Below, piece by piece: positions 6,853-14,323 of a stretch of 14,323 nucleotides of DNA. Below the pieces are notes generated by a model. It did no database searches and had not been told where the DNA came from. It saw only the letters and a list, made by a program, of their open reading frames with translations. The DNA is from Pseudomonadota bacterium. GTDB lineage: Bacteria > Pseudomonadota > Gammaproteobacteria > Burkholderiales > Burkholderiaceae_C. The stretch lies in contig JAEYRT010000252.1 of assembly GCA_023435325.1 (NCBI GenBank), positions 1-14,323 on the forward strand, read 5' to 3'. Made by a program: the position numbers and the translations under genes. Every line of letters begins with the position of its first letter. Positions within the stretch are counted from its first letter, which is position 1.

Positions 6853-7611
6853 TTATTTGACGTCTTTCCAGAATGCGGCATTCAATCTCCAGGCAATCAG
6901 GATAAAGATGCCCAGGAAAATCAAGACGCCAACACCGACGCGAATACGGGTATTTTGGGCTGGTTCACCCATCCATTGCAGGAAGTTGACCAAATCTCCA
7001 ATTGCCTGATCGTACTCTTGTGCGCTCATTGTGCCTGCAGAGATGGTTTCCCAGCCCTTGAACACTTGGGTGTTTTGGCCATTGACCTCTACATCCTCGA
7101 TGATGGCACGGCGCTCACCCTGCAACTGCCACAACGCATGGGGCATGCCTACGGAAGGGAATGCCAGGTTGTTCCAGCCAGTGGCCTTGGTCTCATCGCG
7201 GTAAAAAGTACGCAAGAAAGTATAGAGGTAGTCAGCACCCGTGCCATCGTGGCTGGCGCGCGAGCGCGCAATCACGGTCAAATCCGGTGGATTGCCGCCA
7301 AACCAGTCTTTGGCTTGCTTGGGATCAATGGTGGCAATCATGGTCTCGCCCACCTTGTCGGTGGTGAACAGCAGGTTGTCCTTGATCTCTTGCTCGCTCA
7401 AACCAATGTCTTGCAAGCGGTTGTAGCGCATGAAAGCGGCCGAGTGGCAGCCCAGGCAATAGTTCACGAACAGCTTGGCACCGTTTTGCAGCGACGCCTG
7501 GTTGGTGGTGTCGACAGGTGCCTTGTCCAATGGCACCAGACCACCGCCTGCAGCATGCGCACCACCCACGATACCGAGCGCCGCAACCAACGTAAGGATC
7601 AGTTTTTTCAT
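6853..7611 (-). CDS. petC: Ubiquinol-cytochrome c reductase, cytochrome c1 subunit
   Basis: Cytochrome c1 takes electrons from the Rieske protein and passes them to soluble cytochrome c in the periplasm. The 252-residue product starts with a Sec signal peptide (about 1-20, cleavage after AHA). It carries the heme c motif CLGCH at residues 52-56 and the axial methionine region GMPHALW, with Met156 as the probable ligand. One C-terminal membrane anchor lies at about 224-244, with a KDVK tail on the cytoplasmic side. The ATG is preceded by a strong GGGGAGA 6 nt upstream. It lies 17 bp after petB as the last gene of petABC. It is a plain c1 protein, not a fusion with cytochrome b as in some lineages. 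Confidence 0.97.
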   Translation of the reverse strand: MKKLILTLVAALGIVGGAHAAGGGLVPLDKAPVDTTNQASLQNGAKLFVNYCLGCHSAAFMRYNRLQDIGLSEQEIKDNLLFTTDKVGETMIATIDPKQAKDWFGGNPPDLTVIARSRASHDGTGADYLYTFLRTFYRDETKATGWNNLAFPSVGMPHALWQLQGERRAIIEDVEVNGQNTQVFKGWETISAGTMSAQEYDQAIGDLVNFLQWMGEPAQNTRIRVGVGVLIFLGIFILIAWRLNAAFWKDVK

Positions 7612-7628
7612 TGTTGTTCTCCCCTAAC

Positions 7629-9044
7629 TCAGTGAGGCTTGAAAGTCACGCGATCAGGCACAGGCTTGGGCGTACCCAGCTGGCTCCACCAAGGCATCAG
7701 CAAGAAGAAGCCAAAGTAGAACAAGGTACCGACTTGCGATACGCGCTCACCGATGGGCGAAGGCGCTTGCACACCCAGATAGCCCAAGATCAGGAAGTTG
7801 ATCACGAACACCGCATACAGATACTTGTGCCAGTTAGGGCGGTAGCGGATGGACTTCACAGGGCTGCAATCCAGCCATGGCAAGGCGAACAAGATCACCA
7901 CAGCACCACCCATCACTACCACGCCCCAGAACTTGGCGTCGATGGCCAGCATCACAGCCACAGCCACAACGGCTGCACCCACGATCACCAGCTTGAACAG
8001 GCCTGCCAGCTTGGCCTTGAAGACCGCAAACGCAGCTGCCAAGACCACACAGGCCACCAACACATACATCATCTCAGTGGTGATAGCACGCAGCATCGAA
8101 TAGAAGGGCGTGAAGTACCACACAGGCGCAATGTGCGAAGGCGTCTTCAGTGGGTCAGCAGGAATGAAGTTGTTGTACTCCAGGAAATAACCACCGAACT
8201 CGGGTGCAAAGAACACCACAGCCGAGAACAGGAACAGGAACACAGCCACGCCAAAGATGTCATGCACGGTGTAGTAGGGGTGGAAAGGCACGCCATCCAG
8301 AGGATTGCCATTGGCATCCTTGGGTGCGCTGGGCGCCTTGATTTCCACGCCGTCTGGGTTGTTCGAGCCCACGTCGTGGAACGACAGCAAGTGCGCCACC
8401 ACCAGACCCAGCAGCACCAGTGGTACAGCAATCACGTGGAAGCTGAAGAAGCGGTTCAGCGTTGCATCGCCCACCACATAGTCACCACGAATCAGAATGG
8501 CCAGATCGGGGCCGACAAACGGCACGGCAGCAAACAGGTTCACGATCACCTGGGCACCCCAGTACGACATCTGACCCCATGGCAGCAGGTAGCCCATGAA
8601 GGCTTCAGCCATCAGCGCCAGGAAAATGGCACAGCCGAAAATCCACACCAGCTCGCGCGGTTTGCGGTAAGAGCCATACAGCAGACCGCGGAACATGTGC
8701 AGATAAACCACCACGAAGAAGGCCGAAGCGCCTGTGGAGTGCATGTAGCGAATCAGCCAGCCCCAGGGCACATCACGCATGATGTATTCCACGGAAGCGA
8801 ACGCTTTCTCGGCGTCGGGCTTGTAGTGCATGACCAGGAAAATGCCGGTCACGATCTGGATCACCAGCACCAGCAGCGCCAGCGAGCCGAAGATGTACCA
8901 GAAGTTGAAGTTCTTGGGTGCGTAGTACTCCGACATGTGCTGCTTGTAGCCAGCAAATGCCGAAGGAAATCGATTTTCAAACCAGTTCGTCACCTTTGCG
9001 CCGGTCGAGGCGTTGGGATCGATGTCTTTGAATTCGTGGGCCAT
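7629..9044 (-). CDS. petB: Ubiquinol-cytochrome c reductase, cytochrome b subunit
   Basis: Cytochrome b holds both quinone sites and the two b hemes of the bc1 complex in the inner membrane. The 471-residue product is long for a bacterial cytochrome b and carries the N- and C-terminal parts in one chain. Heme ligands are predicted at His102 (MHSTGA) and His116 (YLHMFRG) in helix B, and His203 (SFHVIAVP) and His218 (VVAHLLSF) in helix D. The quinol-oxidation motif PEFGGYFL, in the place of the usual PEWY-type sequence, follows a hydrophobic helix, and SHIAPVWYFTPFYSMLRA is also present. The spacing of 15 between the helix D histidines differs from the 14 of mitochondrial cytochrome b. The gene begins 15 bp after petA with GGGAG upstream. 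The C-terminal third adds further membrane helices. Confidence 0.97.
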   Translation of the reverse strand: MAHEFKDIDPNASTGAKVTNWFENRFPSAFAGYKQHMSEYYAPKNFNFWYIFGSLALLVLVIQIVTGIFLVMHYKPDAEKAFASVEYIMRDVPWGWLIRYMHSTGASAFFVVVYLHMFRGLLYGSYRKPRELVWIFGCAIFLALMAEAFMGYLLPWGQMSYWGAQVIVNLFAAVPFVGPDLAILIRGDYVVGDATLNRFFSFHVIAVPLVLLGLVVAHLLSFHDVGSNNPDGVEIKAPSAPKDANGNPLDGVPFHPYYTVHDIFGVAVFLFLFSAVVFFAPEFGGYFLEYNNFIPADPLKTPSHIAPVWYFTPFYSMLRAITTEMMYVLVACVVLAAAFAVFKAKLAGLFKLVIVGAAVVAVAVMLAIDAKFWGVVVMGGAVVILFALPWLDCSPVKSIRYRPNWHKYLYAVFVINFLILGYLGVQAPSPIGERVSQVGTLFYFGFFLLMPWWSQLGTPKPVPDRVTFKPH

Positions 9045-9059
9045 GTCGTCTTAACTCCC

Positions 9060-9656
9060 TCAAGCCTTGTCTTCACCGATCAGGAGCTTGGTCTCCGACA
9101 GGTACATATGGGGTGGAACCTCCATGTTGTCAGGTGCGGGCTTGTTCTTGAACACGCGACCGGCCATATCGAAGGTCGAGCCGTGGCAAGGGCACAAGAA
9201 ACCACCCTTCCAGTCCGCAGGCAAAGAAGGCTGCGCCCCGGTCTGGAACTTGTCGGTGGGCGAACAACCCAAGTGCGTGCAAATGCCCACGCACACCAGA
9301 ATTTCAGGCTTGATGGAGCGCCAGGTGTTGCGAGCGTATTCGGGCGTGAACTCTGCGGGGTTGCGCTCGGAGTTGGGATCCGCCAGTTGGCTGTCCAGGC
9401 CTGCCAAATCGTCGAGCTGCTCTTTCGTGCGCTTGATGATCCACACGGGCTTGCCGCGCCATTCAACAGTGATCTTTTCGCCCGGCTGCAGCGCCGAGAT
9501 ATCGACCTCCACCGCGGCACCTGCGGCCTTGGCCTTTTCCGAAGGCTGGAAGGTACTCACAAAGGGGACAGCGGCAGCCACGCCGCCTACCGCGCCAGCG
9601 CAGGCAGACGTGATGATCCACGTCCGTTTGCTGGAGTCGACAGGTGTTTCGCTCAT
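9060..9656 (-). CDS. petA: Ubiquinol-cytochrome c reductase, Rieske iron-sulfur subunit
   Basis: The Rieske protein carries the 2Fe-2S cluster that takes the first electron from quinol. The 198-residue product has an N-terminal uncleaved Tat-type anchor: SSKRTW at about 8-13, then a hydrophobic segment to about residue 33. The cluster-binding boxes are CTHLGC at 126-131 (Cys126, His128) and CPCHGS at 155-160 (Cys155, His158). Cys131 and Cys157 are placed for the stabilising disulfide. The twin-arginine position reads KR rather than RR. I chose the ATG at 9656 because AGGA lies 5 nt upstream and the protein then begins as family members do; a longer in-frame reading to 9764 would cross the promoter. 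It is the first gene of petABC. Confidence 0.97.
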   Translation of the reverse strand: MSETPVDSSKRTWIITSACAGAVGGVAAAVPFVSTFQPSEKAKAAGAAVEVDISALQPGEKITVEWRGKPVWIIKRTKEQLDDLAGLDSQLADPNSERNPAEFTPEYARNTWRSIKPEILVCVGICTHLGCSPTDKFQTGAQPSLPADWKGGFLCPCHGSTFDMAGRVFKNKPAPDNMEVPPHMYLSETKLLIGEDKA

Positions 9657-9701
9657 GGGGATCCTCGATAAAACATCGCTAGGTATAGGGACAATCGGGA
9701 A

Positions 9702-9731
9702 ATTGTAGCCAAGGGCTCCCCCTGAAACCAA
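9702..9731 (-). promoter_or_regulatory. Probable promoter of petABC
   Basis: On the minus strand TTGGTT (9726-9731) and TACAAT (9702-9707) are separated by 18 nt. The -10 matches sigma-70 consensus at five of six positions. Transcription would start near 9695, leaving a short leader of about 40 nt that contains the GAGGA ribosome binding site of petA. Confidence 0.65.
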
Positions 9732-9947
9732 GCACCTATCTGGCACGCTTATTGCGCTATCCACGCAATATGACGTATCTCAAGAAATGTACGGACTCTG
9801 TGGCCGACAGAAGGCAGGAATGGGGCGAACACCCATCCTCAGGCCAAGTGGTCGTACGAGAACGAGCAGTCTGCATATGTTGCTGCACCCGATCTTTGCA
9901 CACAGCTAGCGCGCTGATGCGGCGTTTTTCGCTGAACGGTCTGCTGC

Positions 9948-9976
9948 GCAGTGGCGAAAACAAAGGCCGCCACTGC
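9948..9976. repeat. Perfect 9-bp inverted repeat downstream of pdxA
   Basis: GCAGTGGCG (9948-9956) and CGCCACTGC (9968-9976) are exact inverted copies around an 11-nt spacer. It begins 30 bp after the pdxA stop. On the minus strand the loop is T-rich but no T-tract follows the stem, so it is not a classic terminator. It may mark the 3' end of the pdxA transcript. Confidence 0.5.
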
Positions 9977-10005
9977 CGACACAGCCTTCGGCGTGGTGGT
10001 GCTTG

Positions 10006-11055
10006 CTAGCGCAACGATGCTTGAGACAGGCTGCGTGCCATTCGCACAGCCTCGATCAGGCTCGAAGCATCGGCAATGCCCTGCCCAGCAATATCAAACG
10101 CCGTGCCATGGTCAGGACTGGTGCGAACCAAGGGTAAACCCAGAGTCACATTGACCCCTTGCTCCACCCCAAAGTATTTGATCGGGATCAACCCTTGGTC
10201 GTGGTACATCGCCAACACCACGTCAAATTCCCCTACATGGCCCTCGACATCCCTTGCGCGCATAAAGATGGTGTCGGGTGCAAACGGTCCCTGCGCATCC
10301 ATGCCTTCTGCGCGCGCCAGAGCCACTGCAGGCGCGATGATTTCCACTTCTTCCGAGCCAAACAGCCCGCCCTCGCCCGCGTGCGGATTCAGACCAGCCA
10401 CACCGATGCGCGGCGTGCGCCCCAGAATCCGATGCAACGCCCCATGTGTGATACGCAGCGTCTGCATGAGGTTGTCGAGCGTGACGGCCTCCAGGGCCTG
10501 GCGCAAAGACACATGGATGCTCACCAGTACCGTGCGCAACTCCTGGTTGGCCAGCATCATGCGGACAGGCATCTGCTCCAGAGGCACGCCAGCATGCTGG
10601 GCGGCTTCCGCCTGCAGCAACTCCGTATGGCCTGGATAGTTCACGCCCGCCATGTGCAGCGCTTCCTTGTGCAGTGGCGCCGTGACCAGGGCCGCAATAT
10701 CGCCGCGCAAGGCCGCACGGGCAGCCCATTGCACGCTGGAGGCTGCAGCACGCCCCGCATCGGCCGTGATGCGCCCCCAGGGAGCCGGTACCGGCATGTC
10801 CGGCAGTTGCAGCACTGGCAGACAGCGCGATGGCACTTCCCAGGCTTCATCCGGCGATGCAATCACTGCCACTGGCAGATGCGTTTCACCGTCCTTGAAA
10901 ATGGCCTGCGCCCCACGGCGCATGGTGGCCAGATCACCGGCGACAAAGCACCCCTGCAGCAGCACTGGCTGGTCCCGAAATGCTTTGGCAATGATCTCGG
11001 GGCCAATGCCGGCCGAATCCCCCTGCGTGATCGCAATGGCTTTTTTCTCATGCAT
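10006..11055 (-). CDS. pdxA: 4-hydroxythreonine-4-phosphate dehydrogenase (PdxA family)
   Basis: PdxA oxidises 4-phosphohydroxythreonine with NAD(P) on the way to pyridoxal phosphate (vitamin B6). The 349-residue product is full length. Substrate-loop motifs are present: PGHTE at 141-145 and RTSPDHGTAFDIAG at 311-324. The metal-binding histidines of the family are at His181 (SIHVSLRQ), His225 (GLNPHAGEGG) and His285 (YHDQGLIP). The N-terminal motif reads ITQGDSAGIGPE, where most family members have proline instead of serine (GDPAGIGPE). AAGG lies 7 nt before the ATG. The gene is 47 bp downstream of the Nif3-like gene, so they likely form an operon. It is not next to surA or ksgA, a common place for pdxA in proteobacteria, so it could be a second copy with a related substrate. 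Confidence 0.92.
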   Translation of the reverse strand: MHEKKAIAITQGDSAGIGPEIIAKAFRDQPVLLQGCFVAGDLATMRRGAQAIFKDGETHLPVAVIASPDEAWEVPSRCLPVLQLPDMPVPAPWGRITADAGRAAASSVQWAARAALRGDIAALVTAPLHKEALHMAGVNYPGHTELLQAEAAQHAGVPLEQMPVRMMLANQELRTVLVSIHVSLRQALEAVTLDNLMQTLRITHGALHRILGRTPRIGVAGLNPHAGEGGLFGSEEVEIIAPAVALARAEGMDAQGPFAPDTIFMRARDVEGHVGEFDVVLAMYHDQGLIPIKYFGVEQGVNVTLGLPLVRTSPDHGTAFDIAGQGIADASSLIEAVRMARSLSQASLR

Positions 11056-11102
11056 GGAAATGCCTTTATCGCTTATGCATCAAGCGTCTTAAGCTATGAA
11101 TT

Positions 11103-11861
11103 TTATGCAGGGTTGTCAATTTCGATAAAGCGGTGACTCAGCCCCAGCTGGTGTGCCACATGGGCAGCGACAGCGGGTGCGCCGTAGCGCTCGGTCGCAT
11201 GGTGGCCCGCAGCAATGAAAGTTGTGCCGGTTTCACGCGCCAAATGGGCCTGGGGCTCGGAGATTTCACCGGTAATGTAGGCATCCGCGCCAGCTGCCAG
11301 CGCGCTTTCAAAAAAGCCCTGGGCCCCGCCTGTGCACCAGGCCAAGCGGCGAACCGGTTTGCCCGCGGCACCTGTCACGCACGTCACGGGGCGCCCCAAT
11401 GCAGCTGCCACATGGCTGGCCAGAGCATCGGCATTGGCAAAACCGGCCTTGCCCACCATGCCCAGTGCCTGCTCACCAAAGGTGGCGTCGAACTGCACAC
11501 CCAGCTTGGCTCCCAGCTGGGCGTTGTTACCGAGTTCAGGGTGGGCATCCAGGGGCAGATGGTAGGCAAACAAGTTGATGTCATGTGCCAGCAGCAAGCG
11601 GATGCGCTCTTTCATCCAGCCCGTGATGCGGCCATCCATGCCACGCCAGAACAGGCCATGGTGCACAAAGATCGCATCGGCCTTGTCTTCGATGGCCGCC
11701 TCGATCAGTGCGCGGCTGGCAGTGACACCGCTGACGATATGCCGAATCTCGGCCTTGCCCTCGACTTGCAGGCCATTGGGGCCGTAGTCCTTGAAGCGTT
11801 CGGGTTGCAGCAGGCCATCAAAATGGGCGAGGAGGTCTTGTCGCTGAATCATGGCGATCAT
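11103..11861 (-). CDS. Nif3/YbgI-like dinuclear metal-binding protein
   Basis: This 252-residue protein belongs to the Nif3-like family (E. coli YbgI; also called GTP cyclohydrolase 1 type 2 by homology). These form hexameric rings with a two-metal site; the true substrate is unsettled. The N-terminal KDYGPNGLQVEG (about 24-35) is a family hallmark. Metal ligands are visible as His67-His68 (FVHHG), Asp105 (HLPLDAHPELGN), His220 and Glu224 (AGHHATERYG). It is the short form without an inserted PII-like domain. Two in-frame ATGs three codons apart (11861 and 11852) could start the protein, and neither has a good Shine-Dalgarno site. Upstream is the terminator of the MFS gene, and downstream is pdxA in a likely operon. 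Confidence 0.93.
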   Translation of the reverse strand: MIAMIQRQDLLAHFDGLLQPERFKDYGPNGLQVEGKAEIRHIVSGVTASRALIEAAIEDKADAIFVHHGLFWRGMDGRITGWMKERIRLLLAHDINLFAYHLPLDAHPELGNNAQLGAKLGVQFDATFGEQALGMVGKAGFANADALASHVAAALGRPVTCVTGAAGKPVRRLAWCTGGAQGFFESALAAGADAYITGEISEPQAHLARETGTTFIAAGHHATERYGAPAVAAHVAHQLGLSHRFIEIDNPA

Positions 11862-11897
11862 TGTGCCAAGCGTGCATCACCCATACCGCGCTCCGGC

Positions 11898-11927
11898 ACA
11901 AAAAAGGGCAGCCCCAGGCTGCCCTTT
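11898..11927 (-). terminator. Rho-independent terminator of the MFS transporter gene
   Basis: GGGCAGCC (11906-11913) and GGCTGCCC (11917-11924) form a perfect 8-bp GC-rich stem with a 3-nt loop, extendable by A-T pairs. On the minus strand it runs into six T. It begins about 20 bp after the transporter stop and ends less than 45 bp before the Nif3-like start. Confidence 0.92.
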
Positions 11928-11947
11928 CCGTACCACATGGACGTGGC

Positions 11948-13279
11948 TTACTGGGCCAGGCCCTTGGGCTGCCAGCCACGCGAAGCCAGCGGCCAGAACA
12001 GGCCAATGGCCGCACCCAGCATGCCCATGGCGGCTACGTAGTGGGCAGGTGCCATCACGTCCACCTGCTGCCACACGGACACCAGCATGGGCGTCAGGCC
12101 GCCAAACACCGCATAAGCCATGTTGTAGGCAAAAGACAGACCCGTGAAGCGCACTGCCACGGGGAAGGCACGCACCCCGACGATAGGCAGCAAGGAGATG
12201 GAGCCCACAAAGAACCCCACCAGGGCATAACGCGCCACCAGGGTGTCCTGGCCGGGCAGGCCGAGATAGAAGATGTACGCCGTCACGGTCATGCCGCCCC
12301 AGCCCAGCACCATGGTCCACTTGGTGCCGATTTTGTCGTTCAGCCAGCCCCAGAACACGCAGCCGATGGTCAGCGTCACCGTCGCCACTGCATTGGCCGT
12401 CATGGCGTCTGCAGGCGCAATCTGAAACACCTTTTGCAGATACGAAGGGGTGAACAGCACCACCACCACCACGCCGGTGGAGAGCACCCAGGTCATCAAG
12501 GCCACCAGCCAGCAGGCTTGCTTGTGTTCACGCAGGATGGTCTTGATGGGCAGTTCCGCGTCAGCAGCCTTGCGTTTTTGCAGGTCCTGGAACAGGGGGG
12601 TTTCGTGCAGAAAACGGCGCAGATACACCGACACCAGACCCAACACGCCACCCACGATGAACGGCATGCGCCATGCCCAGTCATGGATCTCCGCCTGGGT
12701 ATAGGTGCTGTTGAGCCATACTCCGAAGATGGAGCCCAGGAAAATCCCGCCCGTGATACCCGACGTCAGCGTGCCAATGGCCAGCCCATAGTTCTTGGCG
12801 GGCGAGTGCTCGGCCACGAACACCCAGGCCCCGGGCATTTCGCCACCAATGGCGGCGCCTTGCAGCACACGCATCAACAGCAGCAGCAAGGGCGCGGCGA
12901 TGCCAATCGTGGCATAGGTGGGCAACAGGCCAATCACCAGCGTGGGCACCGCCATGAGAAAGATGGACAGCGTGAACATCTTCTTGCGGCCGATCTTGTC
13001 GCCATAGTGCGCAATGATGATGCCGCCCAGAGGGCGTGCCAGATAACCGGCTGCAAAAATGCCCAAGGTCTGCAATTGGCGCAGCCACTCCGGCATGTCT
13101 GCGGGGAAGAACAGCGCGCCAATCACATTGGCGAAGAAAACGAAGACGACGAAGTCGTAGAACTCCAGCGTGCCGCCCAGGGCAGACAGGCTCAGGGTTT
13201 TGTAGTCCTCACGGTTCAAAGGACGATGGTGTGCACCGCCCGCCACTTGGTGGGCTTGTGCATTCGGATGCTTACTCAT
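11948..13279 (-). CDS. MFS transporter, metabolite:H+ symporter (MHS) type
   Basis: This 443-residue inner-membrane protein has about 12 hydrophobic segments and the MHS signature of the major facilitator superfamily. After a polar N-terminus (1-27) come LEFYDFVVFVFF in helix 1 (about 39-50), the loop 2-3 motif GDKIGRKK at 93-100, and RVLQGAAIGGEMPGAWVF at about 137-154. These are typical of ProP, KgtP, CitA and ShiA relatives, which carry carboxylates, betaines or other small solutes with protons. The substrate cannot be told from the sequence. A central cytoplasmic loop at about 225-255 (FLHETPLFQDLQKRKAAD) splits the two halves. GGAAAG lies 8 nt before the ATG. The gene stands alone, ending at a strong terminator and starting in a repeat-containing region divergent from a serine protease gene. 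Confidence 0.93.
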   Translation of the reverse strand: MSKHPNAQAHQVAGGAHHRPLNREDYKTLSLSALGGTLEFYDFVVFVFFANVIGALFFPADMPEWLRQLQTLGIFAAGYLARPLGGIIIAHYGDKIGRKKMFTLSIFLMAVPTLVIGLLPTYATIGIAAPLLLLLMRVLQGAAIGGEMPGAWVFVAEHSPAKNYGLAIGTLTSGITGGIFLGSIFGVWLNSTYTQAEIHDWAWRMPFIVGGVLGLVSVYLRRFLHETPLFQDLQKRKAADAELPIKTILREHKQACWLVALMTWVLSTGVVVVVLFTPSYLQKVFQIAPADAMTANAVATVTLTIGCVFWGWLNDKIGTKWTMVLGWGGMTVTAYIFYLGLPGQDTLVARYALVGFFVGSISLLPIVGVRAFPVAVRFTGLSFAYNMAYAVFGGLTPMLVSVWQQVDVMAPAHYVAAMGMLGAAIGLFWPLASRGWQPKGLAQ

Positions 13280-13462
13280 GGGGTTGTCTTTCCAGCTTCA
13301 AAGGTCAGACAGCGCGTGAGCCGTGGCAACGGATAGATGCATAGAGGCAAGACTGGACTGTTCTGAAAGGTTTTCACGGTGATGAAACCTTGGCATTTCC
13401 GAGCCGTCGCGGGTGTGCGAGGCCAAGAACGAACACAGTGCGGCGCAGTCGTACAAATATTC

Positions 13463-13485
13463 TAGGGTTTGTATTAATAGGGTTT
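13463..13485. repeat. Direct repeat TAGGGTTT, possible operator
   Basis: Two exact copies of TAGGGTTT begin 15 bp apart in an AT-rich patch. They overlap the likely promoter zone of the MFS gene and lie 165-190 bp upstream of the protease. The spacing of about one and a half helical turns could suit a dimeric regulator. No regulator gene is adjacent. Confidence 0.4.
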
Positions 13486-13499
13486 TCTCCAATCATCGT

Positions 13500-13516
13500 A
13501 AAACACGAAGTGTTTT
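13500..13516. repeat. Short hairpin AAAACAC/GTGTTTT
   Basis: Perfect 7-bp arms (13500-13506 and 13510-13516) surround a 3-nt loop. No T-tract follows in the plus direction beyond the stem itself. It could be an operator or a chance palindrome. Confidence 0.35.
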
Positions 13517-13584
13517 CGTAAATTAGAGGCAATCCATCTTGTTTCGCGATGCCTGATACTTCCCCCGTTTCCTGACCCCGCCCC

Positions 13585-13612
13585 AGCGCAAGCTTGGGTT
13601 TAGGCTTACGCT
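13585..13612. repeat. Imperfect inverted repeat upstream of the S1C protease
   Basis: AGCGCAAGC (13585-13593) and GCTTACGCT (13604-13612) are inverted copies with one mismatch and a 10-nt spacer. They lie 38 bp before the protease start, so the hairpin is in the promoter or 5' leader. Confidence 0.4.
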
Positions 13613-13649
13613 TGCATCCTTTGCCCGTTACCCATTTCCCCTTTCTTTT

Positions 13650-14323
<674 letters not shown>

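Larger units (their letters stand above)
9657..10005. other. Gene-free intergenic region between pdxA and petA
   Basis: This 349-bp stretch has no convincing coding region; the short open frames in it lack ribosome binding sites, family features and consistent codon use. It holds the petA promoter at its left end (9702-9731) and a perfect hairpin near the pdxA stop (9948-9976). I see no tRNA, T-rich terminator or repeat copy in the remaining roughly 210 bp. Confidence 0.6.
13280..13649. other. Intergenic region between divergent MFS and S1C protease genes
   Basis: These 370 bp carry no convincing gene. They must hold both promoters. Visible structure includes direct copies of TAGGGTTT (13463-13470 and 13478-13485), a short hairpin AAAACAC/GTGTTTT (13500-13516) and a 9-bp imperfect inverted repeat (13585-13612). 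On the minus strand TAGAAT at 13458-13463 could be a -10 for the transporter, but its -35 is unclear. No clear promoter is seen for the protease. Confidence 0.55.

Noticed and set aside
7611..9671. 686-codon open frame on the plus strand opposite petB and petA
   Set aside because: Antisense of clearly real petABC genes, with a His/Gln/Arg-rich translation typical of shadow frames.
9757..10009. Short open frames on both strands in the pdxA-petA gap
   Set aside because: They lack ribosome binding sites, conserved motifs and consistent third-position GC bias, and they overlap each other.
11844..11870. Sigma-54-like TTGGCAC-N-GC sequence (GG-N10-GC) just before the Nif3-like gene
   Set aside because: Transcription from it would begin inside the coding region, downstream of both candidate start codons, and the -12 element is a poor match.
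11861..13336. 491-codon open frame on the plus strand opposite the MFS transporter
   Set aside because: The hydrophobic transporter reads as a His/Gln/Arg-rich shadow on the other strand; no domain is seen.

Overview
The window is a piece of a betaproteobacterial chromosome, most likely from the family Comamonadaceae (Comamonas, Delftia or Acidovorax group). The evidence is the gene content and order, the GC-rich codon use, the style of the protein sequences (PetB, SspA, SspB and the S1C protease in particular) and an intergenic palindrome of a type I associate from memory with that family. No database search was possible. Almost everything is conserved housekeeping sequence. I see no transposase, integrase, CRISPR array, toxin-antitoxin pair or phage gene.

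Left part (1-5358): on the minus strand, secA (preprotein translocase ATPase) is followed by a strong terminator, then argJ (arginine biosynthesis), then a P-loop ATPase of the DUF815 type that runs off the left edge. Two palindromic structures and a terminator lie between argJ and the ATPase. Divergent from secA, on the plus strand, is a small DUF721/DciA-like protein, a probable DnaB helicase-loading factor.

Middle part (5388-9731), all on the minus strand: a promoter precedes petA-petB-petC, the three catalytic subunits of the cytochrome bc1 complex. Next come sspA and sspB (stringent starvation protein A and the ClpXP adaptor), then tRNA-Thr(UGU) with its own terminator. A terminator-like hairpin lies between petC and sspA and almost touches the sspA ribosome binding site.

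Right part (9732-14323): a 349-bp gene-free stretch is followed (minus strand) by pdxA and a Nif3/YbgI-like gene. An MHS-type major facilitator transporter lies upstream of these and is separated from them by a strong terminator. A 370-bp intergenic region with direct and inverted repeats separates the transporter from a divergent plus-strand, membrane-anchored S1C serine protease. That protease is cut by the window end exactly at its catalytic serine codon.

The genes do not form one new system. They serve protein export, arginine and vitamin B6 synthesis, respiration, proteolysis and helicase loading. The points most worth a second look are regulatory or structural: the hairpin in the sspA leader, the nested palindromes near argJ, the repeat-rich MFS/protease intergenic region, the PdxA with an altered N-terminal loop, and the KR-type Tat signal of the Rieske protein.
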